From DATLLN01 sp963797175 (GTDB lineage: Bacteria > Actinomycetota > Thermoleophilia > Gaiellales > JAICJC01): a stretch of DNA of 64,000 nucleotides. The stretch covers positions 1,116,001 to 1,180,000 of the forward strand of contig CAWCOL010000009.1 of the NCBI GenBank assembly GCA_963797175.1, in the 5' to 3' direction. This document shows, in pieces, positions 16,431 through 24,439 of this stretch. The notes below the pieces were generated by a model. It saw only the letters and a list, made by a program, of their open reading frames with translations, had not been told where the DNA came from and searched no databases. The position numbers were made by a program, and so were the translations under genes. The stretch's first letter is position 1, and each line of letters starts with the position of its first letter.

Positions 16431-17112
16431 ACGGCCGTACACCCTGCTCTCGTGCAGCGTGTCGATCGACGGCTACATCGGCAGCGTCGCCGACCGCCTG
16501 CTGCTCTCCAACGACGCCGACTTCGACAGGGTGGACGCGGTGCGCGCATCGTGCGACGCGATCCTGGTCGGCGCCGAGACCGTGCGCACGGACAACCCAC
16601 GGCTCCTCGTCCGCTCACCGGTCCGTCGCGACGAGCGAACCGCGCGCGGCCTGGCGCCGTCGCCGATCAAGGTGACCGTGACCCGGCGCGCCCAGCTCGA
16701 TGCCCGCTCGGCGTTCTTCACCCAGGGCGACGCCGAGAAGCTCGTCTTCTGCCCGAGCGGGACCGTCGGCGACGCCCACTCGCGGCTCGACCCGGTCGCA
16801 ACCGTCGTCGATGGGGGCGACACGATCAAGATGCGCGGGCTGAGCACGAACCTGGCCTCCCGCGGTGTGGAGCGGCTGATGGTCGAGGGCGGCGGCAACG
16901 TGCACACCCAGTTCCTCACCGACGACCTCGTCGACGAGCTGCAACTGGTGATGGCGCCCATCTTCGTCGGCGACTCCGACGCCCCCAGGTTCGTGCTCGA
17001 CGGCCGCTTCCCGTGGAACCCCGGCCGCCGCGCGACGCTTGCCGACGTCCGTCAGATCGGCGACGTCGTGCTGCTGCGCTACGCCCTCTCGTCGCGCTTC
17101 CAGGCGGACTGA
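16423..17112 (+). CDS. RibD C-terminal/DHFR-fold pyrimidine reductase-like protein
   Basis: 229 residues. It begins RPYTLLSCSVSIDGYIGS (the conserved SxDG), then DAILVGAETVRTDNPRLLVR (typical of 5-amino-6-ribosylaminouracil-phosphate reductases) and MVEGGGNVHTQFL (nucleotide-binding GGG loop). In riboflavin-type pathways this fold reduces the ribosyl side chain of a GTP-derived pyrimidine using NADPH. Beside a PTPS-fold protein it suggests chemistry on a GTP-cyclohydrolase product, but no GTP cyclohydrolase is in the window. It is the last gene of the operon. Its 3' 498 bases lie opposite the open frame of the convergent acyltransferase. Confidence 0.85.
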   Translation: MPERPYTLLSCSVSIDGYIGSVADRLLLSNDADFDRVDAVRASCDAILVGAETVRTDNPRLLVRSPVRRDERTARGLAPSPIKVTVTRRAQLDARSAFFTQGDAEKLVFCPSGTVGDAHSRLDPVATVVDGGDTIKMRGLSTNLASRGVERLMVEGGGNVHTQFLTDDLVDELQLVMAPIFVGDSDAPRFVLDGRFPWNPGRRATLADVRQIGDVVLLRYALSSRFQAD

Positions 17113-18204
17113 GCTCGGCCGGCGGAACGGCTGCTCCAGCACCGCCGCGAACGCCCGCGCGAACGCGATCGTCGCCGGCACCGCCAGGGCCAGCAGGACG
17201 AGAAACGCCGGAGCACCCTGGCGAACGCGGCCGGCCACGACCTTCTCGTAGAGGACGACAACGATCGGCGCGTGCGTCAGGTACAGGCTGTAGGACGACC
17301 CGCCCAGATGCCGCACCGGCCGGGTGTCGAGCAGACGCACCAGGGCCGCGGGCCGACCCATCGCCAGGGCAGCGAACAGGCACCCGACGGCCGGGCCCAG
17401 CGAGAGGTCGATCCAGAACAGGTTGTCGAGCGTCCATACCGACCCCTGCCACCAGATCACCGCCAGGATGGGCGCCGCCGAAGCCGCGGCGATCCACGCC
17501 CAGGGCCACGACCTGCGCGCGTTGCCGACATTGACGATGACCGCGGCCACGACGCCGACCGCGAACAGCGCGGCCAGGTCGGGCGGCGACTGGATCACGA
17601 ACACCTCGAGCCGCGCGATGTGCGGGCCAAGGATCCCCACGGCCGCGACGACGAGCGCCACCGCAGCCAGCATCACGGCGGCGCCCCGGCGGCGGAGCAG
17701 CAGGAGCAGCAGCGGGAACAGCAGGTACAGCTGCGCCTCGACCGCGATCGACCAGAACGCCCGGTTGGGGATCGGCGCGCTGACGAGGTTCTGCACCAGG
17801 AACCCGTTCACGACGACCGACCGCAGGTCGGGACCCGCCTGCCCCGGCGGGGGCACGACCAGCCACGCCACCGCCAGGCTGAAGACGAGCGCGCCCCAGT
17901 ACGCCGGCAGGATGCGCCGCGCCCGCCGCACCGCGTACGGCACCAGCCCGTCGAGCCGCCCGCCGTGCCGGGCCGGCGACAGGGCCAGCGAGAAGCCGGA
18001 GAGGACGATGAAGACCACCACCGCGAACCGCCCGTAGATGAACCACGAGGCCCAGAACGGCGCGTGGTTCTCGGGATAGCCGGGGAACGTGCGCAGGAAG
18101 ACGTGGTTGCAGACGACGTAGAGCGCCGCCAGGCCGCGCACCCCGTCCAGGCCCGCCACCCACCCGGGCGCCTGCCCGTCCGCGGGGGCCGGCCCGGCCC
18201 TCAC
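16615..18204 (-). CDS. Membrane acyltransferase 3 family protein with unusual C-terminal extension
   Basis: The first ~365 residues are an acyltransferase-3 (OafA-like) membrane domain: VAGLDGVRGLAALYVVCNHV (catalytic His), FIVLSGFSLALSPARHGG, AFWSIAVEAQLYLLFPLLLL, SSYSLYLTHAPIVVVLYEKV, ending AAVLEQPFRRPSS. It would O-acylate a sugar or lipid at the membrane. The frame then stays open for ~165 more residues, exactly opposite the RibD-like gene, before a stop at 16615. That tail looks like antisense translation; a single indel near 17110 would end the protein at 17079. Start GTG 18204 overlaps the upstream gene's stop (GTGA). Confidence 0.72.
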   Translation of the reverse strand: MRAGPAPADGQAPGWVAGLDGVRGLAALYVVCNHVFLRTFPGYPENHAPFWASWFIYGRFAVVVFIVLSGFSLALSPARHGGRLDGLVPYAVRRARRILPAYWGALVFSLAVAWLVVPPPGQAGPDLRSVVVNGFLVQNLVSAPIPNRAFWSIAVEAQLYLLFPLLLLLLRRRGAAVMLAAVALVVAAVGILGPHIARLEVFVIQSPPDLAALFAVGVVAAVIVNVGNARRSWPWAWIAAASAAPILAVIWWQGSVWTLDNLFWIDLSLGPAVGCLFAALAMGRPAALVRLLDTRPVRHLGGSSYSLYLTHAPIVVVLYEKVVAGRVRQGAPAFLVLLALAVPATIAFARAFAAVLEQPFRRPSSVRLEARREGVAQQHDVADLTDVGKRRAAAGVPREAAVEHEPGGVGVADEDGRHHQLQLVDEVVGEELGVHVAAALDHQPLHTAGGQVRAQPAHLDRVAPIDDGCDRVEPRVGVADGPARAEDELLGVALGEERRAGIELGAPGHGHLDRRRRQAARGSLVATDR

Positions 18205-20609
18205 CCGCCCGGGCCGAACGTGCGCAGGAAGCGATTCCGGAACGAGCTCATCAGCCACACCGGAGCCGTCGTCGCCGGCTGCATCCCCGGCGTCCAACCC
18301 CAGCCGGCCACGCGGCGCAGCACCGCAGGATCGCGGGCGATGATCGAGATCGGCACGTCGTGGTCGACGCCGAACCCGGTGACGACATGGGCCGGCTGGT
18401 GGTCTCCGAGCGCGACCACCACGAGGTTCTTGCGGCCGTAATGGGTGACGAACGACGTCAGCGCGCGGAGCGAGTACACGATCGAATGGCCGTATCCCTG
18501 TGTGGTGCTGTGATCGCCGGTGCGATCAACCGGCAGGCTCTTGAAGATCGACCCGTCACCGACCTGGTTCCAGGCGATCATCGGCGGCACCGCCGTCCAC
18601 GGCTCGTGGCTGGAGACGGTGTCAACTTCGGCGAACACCGGGCGCCGGTGGGGCTTCGCCAGCTCCAGCCGCTGAAGGGCGCCGTACGTGTACTGGTCGG
18701 GCATGGAGGCGTACGCGTAGGTCGGACCGTGGTAGCCGACGTCGAGGCGGTTGTAGACCTTGTCGAAGTGGTAGAAGGACGACCCCTGCGACCAAGGGCG
18801 GTCGTCCGAGGGCACGTCGTCGATCACGCGCCAGCCGCCCCGCCTGAACGCCTGGCTGAGCGTGAAGCGGCTGCTCGCCACGAGCTGGTCGTACCGGTTC
18901 TGGCTGTTGACCCAGAGCCCCGCCTGCATGGTCGAGTGCGCCAGCCAGCTGATGCCGCCGAACGTCGGCGAGGTCATCCAGCCGCTTCGGGCCGAGAAGC
19001 CCGCGCCGCGCAGCTGACTGGTGCTATCGGTGAGCGCGACATCGACCCCGGGCGAGATGGACGATCCCTGCACCGCGTACTTCCCGTAGCTCTCGACGAA
19101 CACAAGCAGCACGTCCTTGCCGCGCAGGCCGGTGAGCAGCCGGTCGTCGGGCGTCGTGCGATAGGGGTCGTGCCGGATCTGCGCCGCGAAGCGCGCGTGG
19201 TCGTTGAGGGCGGCATCCACCGCGCGCACCTCGTCCACGGCCAGCCGGGCGGTGCTGAGGGATGCGATCGGCGCGCCGGGGACGAGCTGCGCCCCCAACG
19301 CCCACAGCACCAGCCAGGCACCGCCCAGCGCCATGACCGCACGGGTCGCCGAGCGGCGGTGACGGGACGTGACATGGGTCAGGCGAAGCACCGCCAGGGT
19401 CGGGAGCAGGAGCGCGGCGACGCCGATCAGCGCGACGGCGGCGAGCACCAGGTCAGCCTTCGTCCGGCCGACCGAGGCGCGCAGCGTCTCGATGCCGCTG
19501 CCGGTGTAGCTCCAGTCCTCGACGGGGTTGAACGGGCGGTCGAAGGCGGTGAAGAAGCCGACGTCGAGCAGCTTGACGACGACCAGCACGCCGAGCACCG
19601 GCCCGATCACCCAGGGCAGGAAGCGGCGGCCGGAGCGCGGCAGGGCGAGGGCCAGGATGACGACCACGAGCAGCTCGAGCGGGAGCCGCATGAACATGTC
19701 CAGGCGGAACCGGCCTGGATCGTTCGGCGCGACGAGCGCGGCCCACACCAGCAGCAGGGCGGCCAGCGTGAGGACCGCGGCGCAGCCGGCGCGCACGCGC
19801 CCAGATCCGCCGCCGGTGTCTCCGGCGGGCTCTGGCACGACACCCTGCGGCTCCAGCGTCGCGACGGCGAGATCGGAGACGTGTCGCCGCCGCCACAGCC
19901 ACACGACGTCGCGGCCGAACGACTCGGCCAGCAGGATCAGCGCGCCGAGGACGGCGATGGTCATCAGCACCGGCGGCACCACCTGCGCGGCGGCGATCAC
20001 GAGCACGACGCCCACGACCGCCGTCACCACCTTGCGCCAGTCGCGCCGCGGCAGCGGCGCCCGCATCCACGCGAACGGCCAGCCGGCGGCCAGGAACGCG
20101 TAGCGCGCCAGGCCGATCGCGAGCACCCAGACGCCGAGCGACGGCGCGACGGCAACGCTCAGCGTGAGGATCAGGAACGCGTCGACCTCGCCGTCCAGCT
20201 GGGCGCCGAGCGTTGACTCCGTCGAGGTGCGGCGGGCCACCTGTCCGTCCACCCAGTCGAGCGCCAGCGCGACGGCCGCGAGCGCAACGAGCGTTGTCAG
20301 CGAGACGGGCCGGACGAACGAGTCCGCCGTCAGCGCCGCGACGCCAACGACCAGCGTCGCCCGGGCCAGGGTCACCCAGACGGCCGGGCCCAGCCGGTCG
20401 GCGTGGTGGTGGACGACGAGCCGCGCCAGCGCCACGGTCACGACCAGCGCGCACGCGGCGCCGACGAGCCAGCCGGCGGCACCGAGACCGGCGGTCGCGG
20501 CGAGGGCGGCGAGCAGCATCGCCTGGCCGGCCGGCACGATCGCCGGGGCGCGTCGGGCGGGCCGCAGCGCTTCTCCGTATGCGAACATTCGCAACGAATT
20601 ACTGTGCAT
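18201..20609 (-). CDS. CDP-alcohol phosphotransferase fused to a sulfatase/LTA-synthase-like domain
   Basis: 802 residues. Residues about 20-240 are a CDP-alcohol phosphotransferase: the full signature D-x2-D-G-x2-A-R-x8-G-x3-D-x3-D is present (ALDWVDGQVARRTS, then GAQLDGEVD). A multi-helix membrane linker follows, then an extracytoplasmic sulfatase-like domain with GKDVLLVFVESYGKYAV, SGWMTSPTFGGISWLAHSTM, DTVSSHEPWT and VVALGDHQPAHVV (metal-binding DH). The first part makes a phosphodiester lipid; the second could transfer or cut phosphoglycerol-like groups outside. ATG 20609 starts MHSNSLRMFAYGEAL. It is coupled to the acyltransferase and convergent with the pterin-like operon. Confidence 0.82.
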   Translation of the reverse strand: MHSNSLRMFAYGEALRPARRAPAIVPAGQAMLLAALAATAGLGAAGWLVGAACALVVTVALARLVVHHHADRLGPAVWVTLARATLVVGVAALTADSFVRPVSLTTLVALAAVALALDWVDGQVARRTSTESTLGAQLDGEVDAFLILTLSVAVAPSLGVWVLAIGLARYAFLAAGWPFAWMRAPLPRRDWRKVVTAVVGVVLVIAAAQVVPPVLMTIAVLGALILLAESFGRDVVWLWRRRHVSDLAVATLEPQGVVPEPAGDTGGGSGRVRAGCAAVLTLAALLLVWAALVAPNDPGRFRLDMFMRLPLELLVVVILALALPRSGRRFLPWVIGPVLGVLVVVKLLDVGFFTAFDRPFNPVEDWSYTGSGIETLRASVGRTKADLVLAAVALIGVAALLLPTLAVLRLTHVTSRHRRSATRAVMALGGAWLVLWALGAQLVPGAPIASLSTARLAVDEVRAVDAALNDHARFAAQIRHDPYRTTPDDRLLTGLRGKDVLLVFVESYGKYAVQGSSISPGVDVALTDSTSQLRGAGFSARSGWMTSPTFGGISWLAHSTMQAGLWVNSQNRYDQLVASSRFTLSQAFRRGGWRVIDDVPSDDRPWSQGSSFYHFDKVYNRLDVGYHGPTYAYASMPDQYTYGALQRLELAKPHRRPVFAEVDTVSSHEPWTAVPPMIAWNQVGDGSIFKSLPVDRTGDHSTTQGYGHSIVYSLRALTSFVTHYGRKNLVVVALGDHQPAHVVTGFGVDHDVPISIIARDPAVLRRVAGWGWTPGMQPATTAPVWLMSSFRNRFLRTFGPGG

Positions 20610-20674
20610 GGCCCCGTTCGGTTCTGGGCCTCCATCCGTCCTCACAAAGGCAGGCCGATCGTCGAGCACACGCC

Positions 20675-21447
20675 GTGAAGCAGGACGACCGCGCGCCCTT
20701 CGTCGAGGCGCTCCGGCAGGCCAGGGAGGCGGCGTACCCACCGGGCGAGTACGTCGAGCAGGAGAGCTTGATGCGGGCGGGTGAGATCCGGGCGCTGGCG
20801 GGGCACGCCGGCATCGCTCCCGGGGTCTCCGTGCTCGACCTGTGCTGCGGCATCGCCGGCCCGGGGAGGCTCCTCACGCGGGAGCTGGGGTGCGACTACC
20901 TGGGCGTCGACTCCAGCGCGAGCGCCATCGAGATCGCCACGCGAGCGGGCCGCGCGACCTGCCCTGCCGCTTCGCGGTCGCGGAGGTCCCGCCGCTTCCT
21001 GCGGGCAGGTTCGAGGTGGTGCTGCTGCTCGAGACCATGCTCGCGTTTCCCGACAAGCTGACGCTGCTCGAGGCGGTTTCCCGGGCGCTCCCCGCCGGCG
21101 GCCGGTTCGCCTTCACGCTGGAGGAGGGACGGCCGCTCACCGAGGCGGAGCGAGCCCGCATGCCCGACGCCGACACGGTCTGGCTCACCCCGCTCGAGGA
21201 GATGCACGCCTCGTTGCAGCGAGCCGGACTGACCGTGCGCTGGCAGGGCAACTGGAGCCGGTCGCACCGCGAGATGGCGGCTGCGCTGGCCGAGGCGTTC
21301 GCCGCCGACGCAACGGTGATCTCTGCGCGGATCGGACGCCGCGCGCTGGACGACCTGCTCGCCGCCCACCGGCTGTGGAGCGAGTGGCTGGGCACGGGCC
21401 GCGTCCGCAAGATCGCGTTGGTGGCCGAGAAGCCGTCCCCGAGCTAG
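20675..21447 (+). CDS. SAM-dependent methyltransferase (one frameshift)
   Basis: About 257 residues after correction. Frame 1 gives PFVEALRQAREAAYPPGEYV and motif I VLDLCCGIAGPGRLLTRELG. An extra C in gggcc near 20949 shifts the frame, and the rest continues as DLPCRFAVAEVPPLPAGRFE, VVLLLETMLAFPDKLTLLEA and GGRFAFTLEEGRPLTE. Removing the base restores a continuous class I methyltransferase of ordinary length, so this is probably an error in the sequence. The start GTG 20675 is divergent from the CDP-alcohol/sulfatase gene, with 65 bases between them. Substrate unknown. Confidence 0.75.
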
Positions 21448-21722
21448 AACTGGAACAGCTCGTGCACCTGACGCATCTCTGGCGGGCCGCTGAGCTCGAC
21501 GCCGACCTGTTCCAGCACCGGCATCAACGTCTCGTCATTGAACGCGCGCTGCTGCGCCTCGGTCGCCCAGATCTCGCTGACGCGGAGGCTCCCCTCCTCG
21601 CCGAACAGGGCGTGGAGCTCGAGCCCGGCGGGCGGGAACTCGCCCTCCTCCAGCAGCTTGCCGACGTCGTCGTACTGCTGTCGGGTCATCCCGACCTCTT
21701 GATACCTGACCAGGACACTCAT
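21444..21722 (-). CDS. Small dimeric alpha/beta-barrel (ABM-like) protein
   Basis: 92 residues, MSVLVRYQEVGMTRQQYDD and then GLELHALFGEEGSLRVSEIW and ELSGPPEMRQVHELFQF. It resembles the small ferredoxin-like 'quinol monooxygenase/ABM' fold proteins found widely in actinobacteria; catalytic role uncertain. ATG 21722 is preceded by AAGGAGAAG. Its end overlaps the end of the methyltransferase gene by 4 bases, tail to tail. An upstream in-frame ATG at 21872 is less likely, as it would overlap the PaiB gene. Confidence 0.72.
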   Translation of the reverse strand: MSVLVRYQEVGMTRQQYDDVGKLLEEGEFPPAGLELHALFGEEGSLRVSEIWATEAQQRAFNDETLMPVLEQVGVELSGPPEMRQVHELFQF

Positions 21723-21853
21723 GACTTCTCCTTCCCCGGGACCGAACCGGTCCACGCTACCACCTTCCGGAACGCTGTTTGGTGTGCCGGCACGGCTACA
21801 GTGGAACGGCCGCAGCCCTGGTCCACTGCGCCGTTTGACGAAGGTCGGTGTCC

Positions 21854-22492
21854 ATGTACGTTCCGCGCACAAACGTCATCGAGGACGAGCAGGAGATCCG
21901 CGGCTTCGTGGCCGAGGTCGGGGCCGCGCAGCTGATCACCACCGGCGCTGACGGCTATCCGCTGGCGACGCTGCTGCCGGTGATCTGGGAGGGCGACACC
22001 GTCATCGCCCACATGGCCCGGGCCAACGGGCACTGGAAGCAGATCGACCCGGACATGCCGGTGCTGCTGGTCGTCTCCGGGCCGCAGGCGTACATCTCGC
22101 CGTCCTGGTATGCGAGCAAGGCCGAGCACGGCCGGGTCGTGCCGACCTGGAACTACTCGGTCGTGCAGCTGGCCGGCCGGGTGCGCGTGCACGAGGACGC
22201 CGGCTGGCTGCTGACGGCGGTGGACGGGCTGGTCGAGCGGCACGAGGCAGCGCGGGCGGCGCCGTGGAGCACCGCGGACGCCCCCGAGAGCTACGTCGAG
22301 GGGCAGCTCCGGGCCATCGTCGGCCTCGAGATCGCGGTGGAGCGCGTCGAGGGCAAGGCGAAGCTGAGCCAGAACATGTCGGCCGCCGACCGCGAGGGCG
22401 TCGTCACCGGCCTGCGGCAGGAGCCCTCCGCCGAGGCGCGTGCCGTGGCCGACCAGATGAGCGACCACCTGCGGAACGAGCCGCGCAGCTAG
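21854..22492 (+). CDS. PaiB-like FMN-binding protein
   Basis: 212 residues. MYVPRTNVIEDEQEIRGF is the standard PaiB start. Other hallmarks: AQLITTGADGYPLATLLPVI, HMARANGHWKQID, PQAYISPSWYASKAEHGRVV, PTWNYSVVQLAGRVRVHED, and KLSQNMSAADREGV. The split-barrel flavin fold binds FMN or heme; the family is annotated as negative regulators of proteases or sporulation in Bacillus, but its biochemical role is unclear. ATG 21854 is preferred to GTG 21848. It is divergent from the ABM-like gene. Confidence 0.9.
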   Translation: MYVPRTNVIEDEQEIRGFVAEVGAAQLITTGADGYPLATLLPVIWEGDTVIAHMARANGHWKQIDPDMPVLLVVSGPQAYISPSWYASKAEHGRVVPTWNYSVVQLAGRVRVHEDAGWLLTAVDGLVERHEAARAAPWSTADAPESYVEGQLRAIVGLEIAVERVEGKAKLSQNMSAADREGVVTGLRQEPSAEARAVADQMSDHLRNEPRS

Positions 22493-22530
22493 GAGCGCGT
22501 CCGGTGGGCCGGCGGCTGTGCATGCACGCC

Positions 22531-22567
22531 TTGACAAGAAGTCTTTGCAAAGCTATCTTTGCATGAG
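22531..22567 (+). promoter_or_regulatory. Promoter with operator for ArsR/MFS operon, leaderless
   Basis: TTGACA (22531-22536), 17-base spacer, TATCTT (22554-22559); the expected +1 is at or within 2 bases of ATG 22568. A perfect palindrome CTTTGCAAAG (22543-22552) lies in the spacer, and TCTTTGCA is repeated directly (22542-22549 and 22556-22563). The geometry fits autorepression by the ArsR-type product. Confidence 0.6.
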
Positions 22568-23161
22568 ATGACCGACACGCCCCTCCCCCGCCGCGAGCTC
22601 GACGACCCCCGCGCGATGCGCGCGCTCGCCCACCCGCTGCGCCTGCGGCTGCTGACGCTGCTCACCCGCGAGGGGACGCTGACCTCGACGCGCGCCAGCC
22701 GGCTGACCGGCGAGAGCACCGGCAGCTGCTCCTTCCACCTGCGCCAGCTCGCGAAGTACGGCTACGTCGAGCCGGCCGAGGGCGGGCAGGGACGCGAGCG
22801 CCCGTGGAAGGCCGTGAATCTCGACCTCCGCTGGTCGGCCGTCCAGCCCGACGCCGAGCGGGATGCCGCCGCCCAGGAGATGGTGCGGCAGCTGGTCGGG
22901 CGCGACCTCGCCGACCTCGACGCGCACCTGCGCAGCGGCGACAGGGAGCCCGAGCGGTGGCGCGAGGCGGCGCAGATGAGCTCAGGGCTGCTGTTCATGA
23001 CGGTCGAGGAGCTCGAGCAGTTCGGCGAGGACTACCTCGCCCTCGCCAACCGCTACATCGGCCGCACCGCGGATCCCTCCAGCCGCCCGCCCGGCAGCCG
23101 CGCGGTGCGCCGCCTCGCCTTCGCCGTCCCGCTCCCCGACGCCGAGGAGCCCGCGCCGTGA
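22568..23161 (+). CDS. ArsR-type winged-helix regulator
   Basis: 197 residues. The N-terminal winged helix has RAMRALAHPLRLRLLTLLT, SRLTGESTGSCSFHLRQLAK and YGYVEPAEGGQGRERPWKAV; no metal-binding cysteine pair is visible, so it probably senses another ligand. The C-terminal ~90 residues are helical, with SSGLLFMTVEELEQFGEDYL. ATG 22568 sits at the predicted transcription start. The stop overlaps the GTG of the MFS gene (GTGA), so repressor and pump are translated together. Confidence 0.85.
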   Translation: MTDTPLPRRELDDPRAMRALAHPLRLRLLTLLTREGTLTSTRASRLTGESTGSCSFHLRQLAKYGYVEPAEGGQGRERPWKAVNLDLRWSAVQPDAERDAAAQEMVRQLVGRDLADLDAHLRSGDREPERWREAAQMSSGLLFMTVEELEQFGEDYLALANRYIGRTADPSSRPPGSRAVRRLAFAVPLPDAEEPAP

Positions 23162-24391
23162 CCGCGCTGCGTAAGCAACCGCGACTACACCCTGCTCTGG
23201 TGCGGGCTGGCCGTCTCGACGCTCGGCTCCCGCGCGTCGGCCGCGGCCTACCCGCTGCTCGTCCTGGCGCTGACGGGCTCCCCGGCCGACGCCGGGCTGG
23301 TCGGCTTCGCGGCCACGCTGCCCTTCCTGCTGGTACAGCTCCCGGCCGGCGTGCTGGTCGACCGCGGCGACCGCAGGAGGCTGATGCTCTGGTCGGACAT
23401 CGGTCGCGCCCTCGCCCTCGCGAGCCTGGTCGCCGCGATGGCGGCCGACCGCCTGACGGTCGCGCAGATCGCCGTCGTGGCGTTCATCGAGGGGTGCCTC
23501 TTCGTCGTCTTCATGCTGGCGGAGCACGCCGCCGTCCCCCACGTCGTCGAGCACGACCAGCTGGCCGCGGCGATTGCGGGCAACGAGGCCCGCACCCGCG
23601 GCGCCAGCATGCTCGGCCAGCCGGTGGGCGCTGCGCTGTTCGGCCTCGGCCGCGCCGTCCCCTTCCTGTTCGACGCGCTCACCTACCTCGCCTCGATCGT
23701 CGCCCTGCTGCTGATCCGGCGCGACTTCCAGGGCGAGCGGGAGCACGACCCGATCTCGCTGCGCCGGGCGACCGCGGAGATCCGCGAGGGCGTCGCCTGG
23801 CTGTTCGGCCAGCCGTTCCTGCGCGACGCTGCCCTGCTGGTCGCGGGCAGTAACTTCCTCTTCCAGGCGCTGTTCCTGATCCTGATCGTGATCGCCGAGC
23901 AGCACGGCGCCTCCCCAGCAGCGATCGGCCTGATGCTGGCCGGGGCCGGCGTCGGCGGGCTGCTCGGGGCGCTCAGCGCGCCGTGGCTCGAGCGCCACCT
24001 GCCCACCGGGCTGGTCGTGATCGGCGCGAACTGGGTGTGGGCCGTGCTGATGATCCCGATCGCATTCACGACCAGCACCCTCGCCCTCGGCATCATCCTC
24101 GCGCTGATGGCGTTCGTCGGGCCCGCCTGGAACGTCGTGGTCGGCGCCTACCAGCTCGCCAGCACGCCCGAGCCGCTGCGCGGCCGGGTCTCCAGCGTGG
24201 AGACGCTGATGGCGTACGGCGCGATCCCGCTCGGCTCGCTGGCAGCCGGCTTCATGATCGAGGCCGTGGGCACGACGAAGTGCGTCCTGGCCCTGTCGGC
24301 GTGGATGCTCGTGTTGGCACTCGCGGCAACGGCGAGTCCCGCCGTGCGGCGCACCTCCGGACACCCGCCGGCCCTGCCCGAGCCTGGGTGA
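23158..24391 (+). CDS. MFS exporter, DHA3-like (one frameshift at N-terminus)
   Basis: About 410 residues after correction and about 12 membrane helices. The start GTG 23158 reads VTALR; an indel near 23171 then moves the frame to SNRDYTLLWCGLAVSTLGSR, followed by LVGFAATLPFLLVQLPAGVL, DRGDRRRLMLWSDIGRA (motif A) and AEHAAVPHVVEHDQLAAAIA. This pattern matches macrolide/multidrug exporters of the DHA3 (MFS_3) type. Without correction, the first usable start is GTG 23351, which would remove the first helices. It forms an operon with the ArsR-type regulator. Confidence 0.8.
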
Positions 24392-24439
24392 GACTCGCGC
24401 GGGAGGCCGGCCATCGAGGGGTCTCCCACCCGTGCGACA

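Noticed and set aside
14356..16442. Long minus-strand open frames of 371 and 664 codons opposite the glycosyltransferase-to-flippase genes
   Set aside because: Composition is Arg/Gly/Ala/Asp-rich antisense text with no domain; typical GC-rich shadows.
18360..20216. 618-codon plus-strand frame opposite the CDP-alcohol/sulfatase gene
   Set aside because: Asp/Glu/Arg/His-rich shadow without motifs; the minus-strand gene has complete signatures.
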